Shown: piece by piece, positions 9,593 to 19,935 of the stretch | Layout of the letters: the number at the start of each line of letters is the position of its first letter | How positions within the stretch are numbered: position 1 is the first letter of the stretch | NCBI GenBank assembly: GCA_026692905.1 | Contig: JAPLNL010000119.1 | Span: forward strand, 271,072 to 335,071 | Direction: 5' to 3' | Length of the DNA: 64,000 nucleotides | From: Planctomycetota bacterium | GTDB lineage: Bacteria > Planctomycetota > Planctomycetia > Pirellulales > Pirellulaceae | Position numbers and translations under genes: made by a program | The notes under the pieces: model-generated | Databases searched by the model: none | Told to the model about the DNA's origin: nothing | Seen by the model: only the letters and a program-made list of their open reading frames with translations

Positions 9593-10600
9593 TTATCTTA
9601 CAAGTGTTTCGCTGGAGTTGCCGTCGAGCAAACGCTCCACCTCTTGCCTTGAAATCAACGGTAAGTCACCCGGAATGCTGTATTTCAGTCGGGCTGTTGC
9701 GGTTGCCCACTGCAGCGATCGCCGCAAATCTTGCTCTTCCAACCAGGCGGAAAGAAACCCGGCCGAAAACGAATCTCCGCCACCAAGCCGACCGATCGGT
9801 TCGACGGGTTCAATCGCCTGTGTAATACTATGGTTCGCGTCGCTCGCCATGGCACCGCGCGTTCCTAAAGTCATGACCGTTGGTCGGCCTGATCGCATCG
9901 CTACCAGTTGCGACATCGCAAGTTCGTCGCTCAACTCAACACGAATACCCCATAGATTGTTGGCATCGCGTCGAGGCAAAAAAGCGAGGTCCGCAGATTC
10001 AAACAGGGACTGACTGTATTGGCGCGCCTGTTTGGCACTACATAGCAGCGATCGGTGGTTTACGTCAAAACTGATTTGCCAACCTACCGATCTTGCCCGC
10101 TTTACCGCTTCAGCGACGGTTTCGCGAACCGAATCGCTTAGCCAAAGCGAAATACCGGTAATGTGCAGCCATTTGGATTTGAAAGGAGCGAATAAGTCCG
10201 AAGGCAGATCGCTTGGCTGGAAGTTTGAAAAAGCAGAATTCGCACGATCGTAAATGACCTGGCTGTTTCTAGGTGGAGTACCCGCTTCTAAGAAGTACAG
10301 CCCAACGCGGTCGTTGTTCGTCCATACGATATGCTTGGTGCAGACTCCATGCGCGGCGATGGCCCGTTCGACTTTTCTCCCCAAGTGGTTGTCGGTCATC
10401 CTGGATAGCCATGCGACTCGTTTCCCAAGTCGAGATAGGCCAACGGCCGTGTTCGACTCACTCCCTCCGACATGCACTTGCAAGCTTTCGGCCTGCTCAA
10501 GGCGAAGATTGCTATCAGGGGTCAATCGCAGCATGGTTTCGCCCAAAGTGACGACATCCCATAGCGTTTCTGAAGAATGATTGCTGATTGTTGAATTCAT
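9593..10600 (-). CDS. kdgK: 2-keto-3-deoxygluconate kinase (PfkB family)
   Basis: I start this at the ATG at 10600, which overlaps the stop of the upstream aldolase gene as ATGA, giving 335 residues. The N-terminus has VVTLGETMLRLTP and the PfkB signature VGGSESNTAVGLSRLG. Near the C-terminus GRLGGGDSFSAGF carries the catalytic base Asp276 and anion hole. The product would phosphorylate KDG to KDPG, the substrate of the aldolase encoded just upstream, which supports this assignment over other sugar kinases. Coupling by overlap implies matched expression. The enzyme is cytoplasmic and lies in the lower branch of uronate/Entner-Doudoroff catabolism. Confidence 0.85.
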   Translation of the reverse strand: MNSTISNHSSETLWDVVTLGETMLRLTPDSNLRLEQAESLQVHVGGSESNTAVGLSRLGKRVAWLSRMTDNHLGRKVERAIAAHGVCTKHIVWTNNDRVGLYFLEAGTPPRNSQVIYDRANSAFSNFQPSDLPSDLFAPFKSKWLHITGISLWLSDSVRETVAEAVKRARSVGWQISFDVNHRSLLCSAKQARQYSQSLFESADLAFLPRRDANNLWGIRVELSDELAMSQLVAMRSGRPTVMTLGTRGAMASDANHSITQAIEPVEPIGRLGGGDSFSAGFLSAWLEEQDLRRSLQWATATARLKYSIPGDLPLISRQEVERLLDGNSSETLVR

Positions 10601-11247
10601 ACTGCATTGCAATCCAATTCGCTGGCTTTCACATACTCGGAAGCGGTCTGGATCAGTTTCTTCCAATCCTTGTTTTGAATGGCGATCGGATCAAGCAATT
10701 GGCTACCGATACCGACGGCTACCGCACCGGCTGCAAAAAACGTGGCTATGTTCTTTAAGTCGACGCCACCCGTCGGCATGAGTTTGAGGTACGGCATTGG
10801 GGCTAGCACATCTCTAATGTAGCCAGCTCCCAACGTTCTTGCGGGAAACACTTTGACAATATCGGCCCCAGCATCCCAGCACGTTGCGATTTCGGTTGGG
10901 GTGTAAGCTCCCGGGCAGACGGCGACTTTGTTTTGTTTGCAGTAATCGATAATCTGAACCGAGGTAATAGGCGAGACTATAAATTGTGCTCCACTATCGA
11001 TCGCGAGTTTTGCTTCTTCGAGCGAACGAACAGAGCCGATGCCGACGACCGCTTTTTGGGACATAATCGCTTGGTGGGTATCTCTCATTTTTCTAACGAC
11101 AGCAGGTGCGGCTGCGTTTGTCAGCGTGAACTCAAGAGCCCGAATTCCCGCCTGAAGCAAAGCGTCGGTGATCGGAGGTGCCGTCGATAGGTCCTCCAAC
11201 CTAAGAATGGCGACGAGACGGGCGTCGAGGATTGTTTCAATGGTCAT
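10597..11247 (-). CDS. eda: KDPG/KHG aldolase
   Basis: I start this at the ATG at 11247 (MTIETILDARLVAILRLED); the frame is open further upstream but that stretch is not family-like. The product has 216 residues, normal for this class I aldolase. Glu39 in LEFTLTN and the Schiff-base Lys132 in DIVKVFPA are present, with phosphate-binding MPTGGV and GIGSQL downstream. It cleaves 2-keto-3-deoxy-6-phosphogluconate to pyruvate and glyceraldehyde 3-phosphate, or acts on 4-hydroxy-2-oxoglutarate. It is the first gene of a two-gene operon with the KDG kinase (ATGA overlap), divergent from the Cys-rich lipoprotein gene at 11421. Confidence 0.9.
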   Translation of the reverse strand: MTIETILDARLVAILRLEDLSTAPPITDALLQAGIRALEFTLTNAAAPAVVRKMRDTHQAIMSQKAVVGIGSVRSLEEAKLAIDSGAQFIVSPITSVQIIDYCKQNKVAVCPGAYTPTEIATCWDAGADIVKVFPARTLGAGYIRDVLAPMPYLKLMPTGGVDLKNIATFFAAGAVAVGIGSQLLDPIAIQNKDWKKLIQTASEYVKASELDCNAV

Positions 11248-11420
11248 CGTGGTGATCAGATTCCTATCGGCCGAAATTGCTAGCGAAAGAAGTTGGAAAG
11301 ATTTGCTGATTGTATCGATTGTACCGGCCGATACAGAACAGCAGAAGGACGGTTTGCTCCAGGTTGGGGCGACGAATCCGTTTGTTTTGCAAGCCAGCAA
11401 TTCTTCAGGGGCGCATTGTT

Positions 11421-12146
11421 ATGAAAACTGCATTGTTCGGGTGGCTATTGGGATTTGGACTGTTGATAAGCCATGTCGGCTGCTGCTCCGTTCGTTTTGT
11501 TGGTGATGGCTGCGGCATGGGAGCATGCGGTGACGTTGATTGCGAAGTAGGTGCCTGCGGCAGTTTGCGATCACGAATCGCGAATCGAATTCGAAGCACC
11601 CATTGCAGCTCGGGTTGCGGTGAAATTTACTGGGACGAACACATTAGCGAGCCGCCCGTATGCGATCCTTGCGGCTGCAACGCTGGGTTTGAGTGCGGAT
11701 CGTGCCAAAGCTGCCCAACGGCGCTCGGACGATTGAGAAACCTTTGGGGATATCGATATGTTCCGTCTGATTGCGGCGAATGCTCTTCATGCGGATTGAC
11801 TTCGAATCACGGTGGTTCAAGCTCGTGTGCAACATGCGCGGGCAACACGCAATCATCGTACTCGTCGAGTGATCCTATGTCATCGCATAGCGAGTTGATG
11901 TCTTATGAGCCTACAGAAAATTCGGTGATATCACGTTCGCCAACCCCGGCCAAACCGAAACAAGCACCTGCTCCAAAACCAACTCCCGATTCCAATGCGA
12001 TGCGTCTGAATGAGGATTCGCCGGAGCGACTTGTCGTTGGAAGCGGGGCATCGAAAGCTCGGAAATCGACAGTGGCTAGACCTGTCTCGATCAATTCGAA
12101 GCAGTCCATCCAAGGTAAGCCAAGGCTGGTAACCAACCCTCGCTAA
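11421..12146 (+). CDS. Cys-rich putative lipoprotein
   Basis: I start this at the ATG at 11421 because it gives a clean export signal: MKTALFGWLLGFGLL, then ISHVGC. The Cys in HVGC resembles a lipobox, suggesting a lipid-anchored protein, although the residue set is not ideal. The first ~145 residues contain about 19 cysteines in Gly/Ser-rich surroundings (GDGCGMGACGDVDCEVGACG). After residue 145 the sequence becomes Ser/Pro/Lys-rich and low in complexity. Proteins of this kind are frequent in planctomycetes and have been guessed to be wall or envelope components, with cysteines for disulfides or metal. No domain or function is assigned. Confidence 0.7.
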   Translation: MKTALFGWLLGFGLLISHVGCCSVRFVGDGCGMGACGDVDCEVGACGSLRSRIANRIRSTHCSSGCGEIYWDEHISEPPVCDPCGCNAGFECGSCQSCPTALGRLRNLWGYRYVPSDCGECSSCGLTSNHGGSSSCATCAGNTQSSYSSSDPMSSHSELMSYEPTENSVISRSPTPAKPKQAPAPKPTPDSNAMRLNEDSPERLVVGSGASKARKSTVARPVSINSKQSIQGKPRLVTNPR

Positions 12147-12564
12147 TCGTATCAAGTCAACCCTCGGTTCTAGGTGTAAAGTTTTTCGCAGCGAAACTCG
12201 TCAAGAGTTTCGATGGTTTTGAGGAAGCAGTAGAAAGTCGATACGACGCTAGATACTCAATAGCGGTGTGTCACGCTTACCGAGAGCGACTTTGCACTAA
12301 TCCATTTGCCAGCAGCTCTTTTTGTTGGCCCGAATTCCGAGGGAATACGCACTATCTTTATGGCTCGACGTTTCTGTCTGAGGGGTTCATCGAGAAACCT
12401 ATCGATGTTTGCTCTATTGCTCGAACAAGTGCACGATTTTTGCATTTCACCGGCAACTCCTCCAACTGGATTTCAGTCTGATTGTTTTCCAATCTCCCTT
12501 GCCTTAGGATACGATGAAGACGACACAGCATTCAAGATTTGGTTGAGCAAAACAGAGAAATCCA
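12147..12564. other. Intergenic region upstream of the M36 protease
   Basis: These 418 bases contain one decayed repeat (12191-12254) and presumably the promoter of the protease gene. Short open frames exist on both strands but none resembles a protein. No RNA gene was recognised. Confidence 0.4.
12191..12254. repeat. Family B repeat, degenerate copy
   Basis: The first arm is intact: the hairpin CGAAACTC/GAGTTTCG with loop GTCAA at 12192-12212. The second arm, at about 12232-12254, is recognisable only in part (GAAAGTC, then ACGACGCTA). Intact copies of the same element occur at 32721-32789 and 36909-36974. Confidence 0.65.
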
Positions 12565-15500
12565 ATGACCCGCTTTTTCTCCCTAATTCTAGATGGTTTC
12601 CTACGACGAACTTGGGCCGTATCTAGGGAGTCCAAGAAACGACAGATCGTTCGGCAACCTTTGTGGCAATGCTGGTTGTCGATTGAGCAGTTGGAGGAGC
12701 GACGGGTGCTCACGGCGGTGCCATATTATATCCCACAAACCTCTATGTGGACCAACGGACAACAGTACCTTACAGCTCCGAGCATCGGCACGCCTTTCGA
12801 GCTTGCGATGGAATATTTGGAGAGCCATGCGGCTACCTATGCTTTGAATGCAGAAACCATTCAGAGTTCCAAGGTAACGGATCAGTACACGGATGCAGAC
12901 ACTGGAATTACGCATATTTATATGCGCCAGCAAGTTGGGGGGATTGAGGTTGAAAATACATCCTTGGGAATTCATTTGACTGGACTTGGGCAGGTGATAA
13001 CAGTCTCAAGTAATTTTGTTCCTGACTTAAACACCGACGCCTATTCAGCGTCCCTTGCTCATGACTTTCCCATTAACGCGATCGACGCAGCGCTGTCGGC
13101 GATGGATCAATTGAATTTGCCGGTTGGCATTGGTCCAATTAGCGGATTTCAGAGTGGGGTCGATGCAAGGCGGAAAACTCCCCTCAGTATTCCTGGACTG
13201 TCGATGGAATCAGTCGAAGCCAATCGTGTGTGGGTGCCTAATCAGGCGGGCGGACTGGATTTGGCTTGGGAGATGATTGCAAAAACGCCCGATGGGGATC
13301 ATTGGTACCATTTGGGAGTCGACGCCACGACGGGCGAGCTTCGAATGGCTTGGGATTGGATCGATGACGCGTCTTACAACGTTTTGCCTTTGCCGACGGA
13401 AACGCCTGCTGAAGGTTCTTTTCAGACAATTGTCGACCCGCATTTGGCCTCTCCATTAGCTTCACCGTTTGGTTGGCATGATACCAACGGCAATTCGGGA
13501 GCTGAGTTTACGACGACCGTTGGGAACAACGTGGATGCCCATTTGGACAGGAATGGTGACGATGTTGCAGATGTAGGAAGCCGTCCAGATGGCGGTTCGC
13601 TTTTGACTTTTGATGCGGCCTTTAATGGTTCGCGATCTCCGCTTTTGAACGCGAATGCGACAATCAATAATCTGTTTTACTGGAACAATATATTGCACGA
13701 TGTCCATTATCTTTACGGCTTCACACCAGCCGCCGGAAATTTTCAGACAAACGTCTATGGGCAAGGTGGATTGGGAAATGATGCGGTCCAAGCGGACGGG
13801 CAAGACAACGCGGATGGCGGATCGGCTAACAATGCAAATTTTGGTACTCCGCCCGATGGCTCTGCTCCTCGAATGCAAATGTTTGAGTTTACGTCGACCA
13901 CTCCACGCCGAGATAGCGATATGGATTCGTCGATCATGGTTCACGAATACGGGCATGGCGTCTCGAATCGCTTGACAGGTGGCCCCGCCAATGCGAGTGC
14001 TCTGTCGGCATTGCAAAGCGGAGGAATGGGAGAAGGGTGGAGCGATTTTTGGAGCCTGATGTTCCGCCAGAGAAACGCTCTGGACACGATCGATGCTCGT
14101 GGAGTCGGAATGTATGTGATTGGTCAATCAGAAACCGGACTTGGGATTCGCAGTTATCGTTACGATTACGACATTGGGAATCAAACCAACGAAACTTTCT
14201 TAAGTTACGGCACAGGTGCAAGCCAGTCGACACAGGTTCACTGGGTCGGCACGCGATGGGCTTCTACGCTTTGGGATTTGAACCACCTTTTGATTACCAA
14301 ATATGGTTACGAGCCCAATCTTTACAATGCAAGCAGTACCGGAGGGAATGTTCGCACGCTTAGGCTGGTGATGAACGCGTTGAAACTACAACCGGCGAAC
14401 CCAAGTTTGGTTCAAGCTCGCGATGCTATTTTAGCTGCGGATACTGCGTTGAATGCGAGCGCCAATCATCGCGAGATTTGGCTGGCCTTCGCCCGCCGCG
14501 GATTGGGCGAGGGTGCGTCTACAGCCAGTGCAAGTTCGAGTGTACTAACAACATCATTCACGGTTCCATCGCAATTTCAAAATTTGAGCGTGGCGTCAAC
14601 GGTACCATCGCTTGGTTCAGTAGCGAGTAGCCCGGCCACCCTGTTTACGGTCAACTTGTCTGCAGCATATCAATCAACCAGCGTTAGCGCGTCCGATTTC
14701 CTCGTCGATAACATTCCAGCAACTGGTTTCAATTTGGTTGACGCAGACACGATCGACTTTACTTTTGCAGCAACGCCATTGGCAACGCAAGGTATGCATA
14801 ACATGAGCATCGCTGCTGGAAATATTCTGCGAGCAAGTGATGCGTCTGCAGTCTTGGCATTTACGGCCAGTTTTCGCTGGGACGCGATTCCGCTCCAAGT
14901 AGCGACGGTTAGTCCCGCGAGCAATAGCGCTATCGCATTGGGGCAATCGCTGGTTTTCGATATCGACTTCAATGAACCTATTGATGCTAACACTGTTTCG
15001 TTAGACGATGTGATCGTCAGTTTTGGCAACGTAATCGGTGCAACTGCCTTAGATGCGGACACGGCAAGATATACGATAGGCAACTTGAATTCAGAAGCTT
15101 CACTCAGCGTTGCCCTTGGTAGAAATAGGGTAACAGATGTCTTTGGGAATCCGAACGTTTCAAGCTTCTCGACGAGCTATCTGGTCGATCGCAGTATCGG
15201 TCCCTTTGATCAGGCTCCAACCGCTAATTCCCCGCTGGGCGGGATGATTTACGAAACGTTTGGCACGGGCTCGATTGGTTTTTCAGGAGATGTGGACGGC
15301 TACACTATTTCACTGGACACTCCTCAAACTCTCACTGTCTTAGTAACGCCGGTTACGTCAACGTTGCGGCCACAAGTGGAACTCCTTAATCCAGTCAACA
15401 CTTCGATGGGCCTAGCGACGTCAACCAACAACGGTGCGTTAGTTCTTTTGCCTGTAATCCAAATCACAGCTTCGGGAACCTATCGAATCAATGTGAGTGG

Positions 15501-17604
15501 AGCAGGTGCGACGCTTGGTGATTTCAAGGTACGATTGATTCTGAATGCTGAATTGGAATCTGAAAGTGCAGGCGGAAACACAAATCACACGACAGCAACG
15601 GCGGAAGATCTCACACCATCGTCACTGACTCTTAGTACTCCGTTATCTCAGGCACGACGTTTGGCGGTTCTCGGGACGACTGATTCTTCCGCCGCGGTTG
15701 CCAGCACACCAAACTTCGTCGATATAAGCTTAACGGGAACTCGTAGTACCTCGGCGGTGGGCGATGATTCCACAGATACCCTAAGTTCATCCCAGTTGTC
15801 CGGCTTTACCTTTCCATTCTATGGAACGACCTACAACAGTGTCTCCTTCAGCACAAATGGATTGATCACCTTTGGCGGAAGCGTCAACGATTGGAGCAAC
15901 ACCGATCTAAGTACAAGCCCTAGTTTGGCAGCGATAGCAGTACTGTGGGATGATCTCAACATCGACAACTCGGGAACGGGAACGGCAGCTAGGGCGATTT
16001 TTTGGAGAGTCACAGGTAGCGGTGTGAACCAGCGATTGACTATCCAATGGAACAACATTCGAAATATTAGTGGCTCAACGTATTTCACGATGCAAGCGGT
16101 TTTGTCCCCCGACGGAACCATTGATCTTAATTACGCCAGCACGGTCGTATCCAGCGTATTGACCAGCGCGACAGTTGGAATCAAAGCACCAGGCTCGTCG
16201 AACCCATTTCGCCAACTATTGCATTTCAATCAGGCAGCGGGTCCACTGGTCGGGCCGAACTTAAGCACACGTTTCAATCCGCAAGGCCAGGACGATTATT
16301 ACAAACTCAATTTGGTTGCTGGCGATAGCTTAACGGTGGCAATGGGTGGCGTAGTATCAGGAAACGTCGACGTTCAGCTGTTTGGTACTGACGGAACAAC
16401 TTTGTTGGCCAGTGCGGTTGCTGGACCTGCAAACTTGCATAAAGCATTTCAGAGCATTGTTGCTCCGAATAACGGAACTTATTTCGTTCGTGTACGCGGT
16501 ACCAGTGTCAGCCTGTATTCCATGGTTTTGGCGGTCAACGCGTCGTTTGATGCTGAGAGCAATAGTAGCTTTGCGGCCGCTCAATCCATGGTAAACGGGC
16601 AGGGCGTCCTTGGGGCTTTGGATTCAACGGGCGACTCGGATTGGTATTCGATTGACGTGACACAACCCAACAATCGCTTACGAATTCAATCCGCTACGCC
16701 ATCCGATGGTGTGGGAGAATTCTTGAATAGTCTAGATCCCGTACTAGAACTCTATTCTCCCAACAACACACTGCTCGCTTCTGGATTGGTATTGTCGGAC
16801 GGTCGCAACGAATCGATCACGGTTCTGCTACCGTCTGTTGGTACTTATCGATTGCGTGTCGGATCAAGCGGCGGAACCAAAGGGGAGTATTACGTGTCCG
16901 CGTCGGCTGCGTTAGCTGAAGCTTCGATTCTGACGCGAGGAATTTTTTACAGTGGGGCTACTGGGCAAAGTGCATCTACATCCCTGTCTGACAAAGTCGC
17001 TTTGCTCCCTGGGCAATCGTCGACGTTTGCGAACTATTCCAATTACGCGCGCGGTCTGAATGGTTTGGTAGTGGACGTTTCCGGATTGCCGCTGACCACA
17101 ATGAATGCAGACTTCCTCGCGAGCTTGCAGTTTGCCACATGGGACGGAATCGATCCAAATGGGTTTGTCGCAACTTCGATTGCCCCTACCGTAACCATTG
17201 TGACAGGCGGTGGCGTAGGCGGTTCCTCAAGAGCAAATATCACTTTCCCTGACAACTCGCTTCAGAATACCTGGTTGCGAATCGTCGTGCTTGCGAACGC
17301 GCAAACGGGTTTGTCGACGAATGATGTGTTCTATTTTGGCAATGTGATAGGAGACCTTGACGTAGGTAACACATCGTCCCGTATTCGCGTCAATGCCACG
17401 GACACCGGAGCCGTCCGGGGCAACCAATCGACGCTACCCAATAGTGCATCAGTGACAAATATCTATGACATCAATCGTGACGGGCGGGTCAACGCTACCG
17501 ACACGGGAATCGTTCGAACCAGCCAGCAAACGTTGGGTATAGTTGCTCCAATCACGGCGCCATCGGCAAGCGGTCGTACAGCGAGAACAACTTTCGGCGG
17601 TTGA
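12565..17604 (+). CDS. Secreted M36 (fungalysin-like) metalloprotease with PPC and dockerin domains
   Basis: A 1679-residue protein. The N-terminus is not a normal signal peptide; residues about 39-52 read SIEQLEERRVLTA, the planctomycete export/surface motif. A propeptide-like segment follows (DTGITHIYMRQQVGGIEVEN). The protease domain carries H460EYGH and GEGWSDFW, the zinc ligands and catalytic Glu of family M36. After about residue 670 come an Ig-like region (SPASNSAIALGQSLVFDIDFNEPI), a pre-peptidase C-terminal-like domain from about 905, a nidogen-like region at about 1050-1210, and two more PPC-like domains to about 1450. The end has two dockerin-like calcium loops (DLDVGN..., DINRDGRVNATDTG). 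It probably digests proteins outside the cell. All active-site residues are intact. Confidence 0.9.
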   Translation: MTRFFSLILDGFLRRTWAVSRESKKRQIVRQPLWQCWLSIEQLEERRVLTAVPYYIPQTSMWTNGQQYLTAPSIGTPFELAMEYLESHAATYALNAETIQSSKVTDQYTDADTGITHIYMRQQVGGIEVENTSLGIHLTGLGQVITVSSNFVPDLNTDAYSASLAHDFPINAIDAALSAMDQLNLPVGIGPISGFQSGVDARRKTPLSIPGLSMESVEANRVWVPNQAGGLDLAWEMIAKTPDGDHWYHLGVDATTGELRMAWDWIDDASYNVLPLPTETPAEGSFQTIVDPHLASPLASPFGWHDTNGNSGAEFTTTVGNNVDAHLDRNGDDVADVGSRPDGGSLLTFDAAFNGSRSPLLNANATINNLFYWNNILHDVHYLYGFTPAAGNFQTNVYGQGGLGNDAVQADGQDNADGGSANNANFGTPPDGSAPRMQMFEFTSTTPRRDSDMDSSIMVHEYGHGVSNRLTGGPANASALSALQSGGMGEGWSDFWSLMFRQRNALDTIDARGVGMYVIGQSETGLGIRSYRYDYDIGNQTNETFLSYGTGASQSTQVHWVGTRWASTLWDLNHLLITKYGYEPNLYNASSTGGNVRTLRLVMNALKLQPANPSLVQARDAILAADTALNASANHREIWLAFARRGLGEGASTASASSSVLTTSFTVPSQFQNLSVASTVPSLGSVASSPATLFTVNLSAAYQSTSVSASDFLVDNIPATGFNLVDADTIDFTFAATPLATQGMHNMSIAAGNILRASDASAVLAFTASFRWDAIPLQVATVSPASNSAIALGQSLVFDIDFNEPIDANTVSLDDVIVSFGNVIGATALDADTARYTIGNLNSEASLSVALGRNRVTDVFGNPNVSSFSTSYLVDRSIGPFDQAPTANSPLGGMIYETFGTGSIGFSGDVDGYTISLDTPQTLTVLVTPVTSTLRPQVELLNPVNTSMGLATSTNNGALVLLPVIQITASGTYRINVSGAGATLGDFKVRLILNAELESESAGGNTNHTTATAEDLTPSSLTLSTPLSQARRLAVLGTTDSSAAVASTPNFVDISLTGTRSTSAVGDDSTDTLSSSQLSGFTFPFYGTTYNSVSFSTNGLITFGGSVNDWSNTDLSTSPSLAAIAVLWDDLNIDNSGTGTAARAIFWRVTGSGVNQRLTIQWNNIRNISGSTYFTMQAVLSPDGTIDLNYASTVVSSVLTSATVGIKAPGSSNPFRQLLHFNQAAGPLVGPNLSTRFNPQGQDDYYKLNLVAGDSLTVAMGGVVSGNVDVQLFGTDGTTLLASAVAGPANLHKAFQSIVAPNNGTYFVRVRGTSVSLYSMVLAVNASFDAESNSSFAAAQSMVNGQGVLGALDSTGDSDWYSIDVTQPNNRLRIQSATPSDGVGEFLNSLDPVLELYSPNNTLLASGLVLSDGRNESITVLLPSVGTYRLRVGSSGGTKGEYYVSASAALAEASILTRGIFYSGATGQSASTSLSDKVALLPGQSSTFANYSNYARGLNGLVVDVSGLPLTTMNADFLASLQFATWDGIDPNGFVATSIAPTVTIVTGGGVGGSSRANITFPDNSLQNTWLRIVVLANAQTGLSTNDVFYFGNVIGDLDVGNTSSRIRVNATDTGAVRGNQSTLPNSASVTNIYDINRDGRVNATDTGIVRTSQQTLGIVAPITAPSASGRTARTTFGG

Positions 17605-17608
17605 ACCG

Positions 17609-18187
17609 TTATTTTGCGAGTTTTGTATCGGAATTCGACTTGGGCTCCAATGGCGTCAAGAATAGCGAATGAATTGCCAACATAATTGCCCCGACAACCA
17701 AGACGGAATCGGCAATATTGAAGTTCGGCCAAATGTATTGCTGATATTTGAACAAGATCCAATCGCGAACGCCACCGCGAAGTTCGTCAGGCAAAGTAGG
17801 AATCCCCAAGCGATCATAGAGGTTCCCGATAATGCCACCCGTTACCAACCCCATGGCAACGCAGAGCCAGTTGGACTGGGCTGCTTGGAAGACGAAGAGC
17901 CATACGCAAATCCCAGCCAGAGCAAGGATGGACAGTATCGCGAACAGCCAGCCTTGTCCCTGTCCCATACCGAACAGAGCTCCTTGATTGACTGCCGTCT
18001 CGATTCCAACATAGGGCTCGACCAACCACCGCGGTGGCAGCTGGCCAGGCAGTCCTCGCCAAGTGAAAATCCATTCCTTGGAAAGCAAATCCGCAATAGC
18101 TCCTCCCATCATGAGCGATCCAAAAATAACGTAGTGACCCTTCGGTATTGAGCGGGTTGTGTTGGCTGTAGTGTTGTGCTCGTCCAT
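17609..18187 (-). CDS. lspA: Signal peptidase II (prolipoprotein peptidase)
   Basis: A 192-residue, four-span inner-membrane aspartic protease that removes signal peptides from lipid-modified prolipoproteins. The two catalytic Asp residues are visible: Asp125 in GNLYDRLG and Asp160 in FNIADS. The conserved NQGALFG segment at about 67-73 corresponds to the family's N-x-G-A-x-F motif. The N-terminus has a ~15-residue hydrophilic extension before the first helix. It ends four bases from the convergent protease gene's stop. It fits the presence of a lipoprotein candidate at 11421, although the two are not linked genetically. Confidence 0.95.
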   Translation of the reverse strand: MDEHNTTANTTRSIPKGHYVIFGSLMMGGAIADLLSKEWIFTWRGLPGQLPPRWLVEPYVGIETAVNQGALFGMGQGQGWLFAILSILALAGICVWLFVFQAAQSNWLCVAMGLVTGGIIGNLYDRLGIPTLPDELRGGVRDWILFKYQQYIWPNFNIADSVLVVGAIMLAIHSLFLTPLEPKSNSDTKLAK

Positions 18188-18387
18188 GAAATTCGAGAAA
18201 AATGGTGAGGGGTAGCTGCAAAGCTGGGAATAGGGGTAAACTATACAGATTCCGTAAGCTGGGAAAAATATCCTTTGCGAATCCTTGACGGATATTCCGA
18301 AAATGAGGCGTTTAGCAGGTGCTGAATGCCGATTCTAGCTTCCGTGATGAATCCTTCCCGCATATTCCTACTCCTTCACGATCCACC

Positions 18388-19818
18388 ATGGCAATCGCAC
18401 TTTCGCCCGCCAATGCCGCTGTAAAATCCGATTTGTCCTATCAAAAGTGCATCAATGTTGATTGCGGGGCAACTTATGGGACCGACGAAGTTTTGACCAG
18501 CTGCACCAAGTGCGGCGATTTGCTGGATATCGCGTATAATTGGGACCGAATCAACGTGCCCAATCGGATGAACGACTTCGAACAAATGTGGACCCGACGC
18601 CATGAGCCGCTGCGGTTCAGCGGCGTTTGGCGATTCCATGAATTGCTACAATTCGCGCCCGCAGATCGAGTTATTACCGTTGGTGAGGGGCAAACCCTGC
18701 TCCAACAAGCGAATTCCGTTGCCAAATATGTCGGAATACGTCCCGGCCAGTTGTATCTGCAATACGAAGGCATGAACCCATCAGGTTCTTTCAAAGATAA
18801 TGGTATGAGCGCTGCTTTCACGCATGCGCACATGGTCGGCGCCAAACGTGCCGCTTGCGCGTCGACTGGAAACACCAGCGCTTCGCTAGCCATGTACTGC
18901 TCGGTCACCCAGCTTATGAAAGCTGTGATCTTTATTGGTTCAGGAAAAATTTCGTACGGCAAACTTTCGCAGGCCCTTGAGTACGGTGCGCTCACCGTCC
19001 AGATTTCGGGTGACTTTGACGACGCCATGGCGCGAGTCAAAGAGGTCTCTAAAGAACTTGGAATCTATTTAGTCAATAGTATCAACCCGTTTCGTCTTGA
19101 AGGCCAAAAGACCATCATGTACCGAGTGCTGGAATCGCTTCGATGGGAAGTTCCAGACTGGATCGTGGTCCCTGGCGGAAATTTGGGCAATAGTAGCGCG
19201 TTTGGAAAGGCATTTATGGAGCTCAAGGAACTTGGGCTCATCGATCGTGTTCCGCGACTGGCTGTCATCAATGCCGCGGGCGCTGATACGCTGGACGTCG
19301 TTTACAATCATCGCAATCTTCGCTGGAGCCGTGGACGCCCTCGCATGGAGATCGCTTGTTGGTACTACGACGAAATGGACAAAGCCAAACACAAAGCGGA
19401 CACAATCGCTAGCGCCATTGAAATCAATCGCCCGGTCAACCTCAAAAAATGCCTTCGGGCCCTCGAAGTCTGTGATGGCGTTGTTCGCAGAGTGACCGAC
19501 CAAGAGATTCTCGATGCCAAGGCCCAAGTTGGAGCAGGCGGTATTGGTTGCGAGCCAGCCAGTGCAGCAAGCGTCGCAGGTGCCAAGCTGCTACGTCAGC
19601 AAGGTGTCATCGGTATGGACGATCGCGTCGTATGTATCTTGACCGGCCATCAACTCAAAGATCCAACTGCAACCGTTGCATACCATACTACCGATCAAGA
19701 AAAGTTTAACGAAGTGCTCGGCAGCCGAGGCGTTTCCAGGGCTTCATTCGCCAACAGAGCAATCGCGGTTCCAAACGACATGGACGCGATCGTCAAAGCA
19801 ATTCAGCTTTATTCTTGA
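18388..19818 (+). CDS. thrC: Threonine synthase
   Basis: I use the ATG at 18388 ([12 protein letters not shown]); the frame extends upstream to a GTG at 18319 but the added residues are not family-like. The 476-residue product has an N-terminal zinc-ribbon-like Cys set (Cys21, 26, 39, 42), as in one group of threonine synthases. The pyridoxal phosphate Lys136 is in [13 protein letters not shown], and VVPGGNLGN binds the cofactor phosphate. It converts O-phosphohomoserine to threonine in the cytoplasm. It is monocistronic here and followed by a terminator-like hairpin at 19830. Confidence 0.92.
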   Translation: MAIALSPANAAVKSDLSYQKCINVDCGATYGTDEVLTSCTKCGDLLDIAYNWDRINVPNRMNDFEQMWTRRHEPLRFSGVWRFHELLQFAPADRVITVGEGQTLLQQANSVAKYVGIRPGQLYLQYEGMNPSGSFKDNGMSAAFTHAHMVGAKRAACASTGNTSASLAMYCSVTQLMKAVIFIGSGKISYGKLSQALEYGALTVQISGDFDDAMARVKEVSKELGIYLVNSINPFRLEGQKTIMYRVLESLRWEVPDWIVVPGGNLGNSSAFGKAFMELKELGLIDRVPRLAVINAAGADTLDVVYNHRNLRWSRGRPRMEIACWYYDEMDKAKHKADTIASAIEINRPVNLKKCLRALEVCDGVVRRVTDQEILDAKAQVGAGGIGCEPASAASVAGAKLLRQQGVIGMDDRVVCILTGHQLKDPTATVAYHTTDQEKFNEVLGSRGVSRASFANRAIAVPNDMDAIVKAIQLYS

Positions 19819-19829
19819 TCGAGTGTCGC

Positions 19830-19847
19830 ACAATTGTCCTCAATTGT
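19830..19847 (+). terminator. Hairpin after thrC
   Basis: A 7-bp stem (ACAATTG/CAATTGT, loop TCCT) starts 12 bases after the thrC stop and is followed by TGTTG. The T-tract is poor, so intrinsic termination is only likely. Its core ATTGTCCTCAAT is shared with the hairpin at 19936, read from the other strand. Confidence 0.45.
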
Positions 19848-19935
19848 TGTTGCGCTGATTGACTGAAAACGCAAGTCATTTACGGCCGATTCGCTTCCAA
19901 ACTTTTTTATCAAAACGGGTCTAAAGTGCCTGCCA

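Noticed and set aside
13462..14127. A 221-residue open frame antisense to the M36 protease
   Set aside because: It lies wholly inside a well-supported coding gene on the other strand, including the catalytic motif, and has no domain features.
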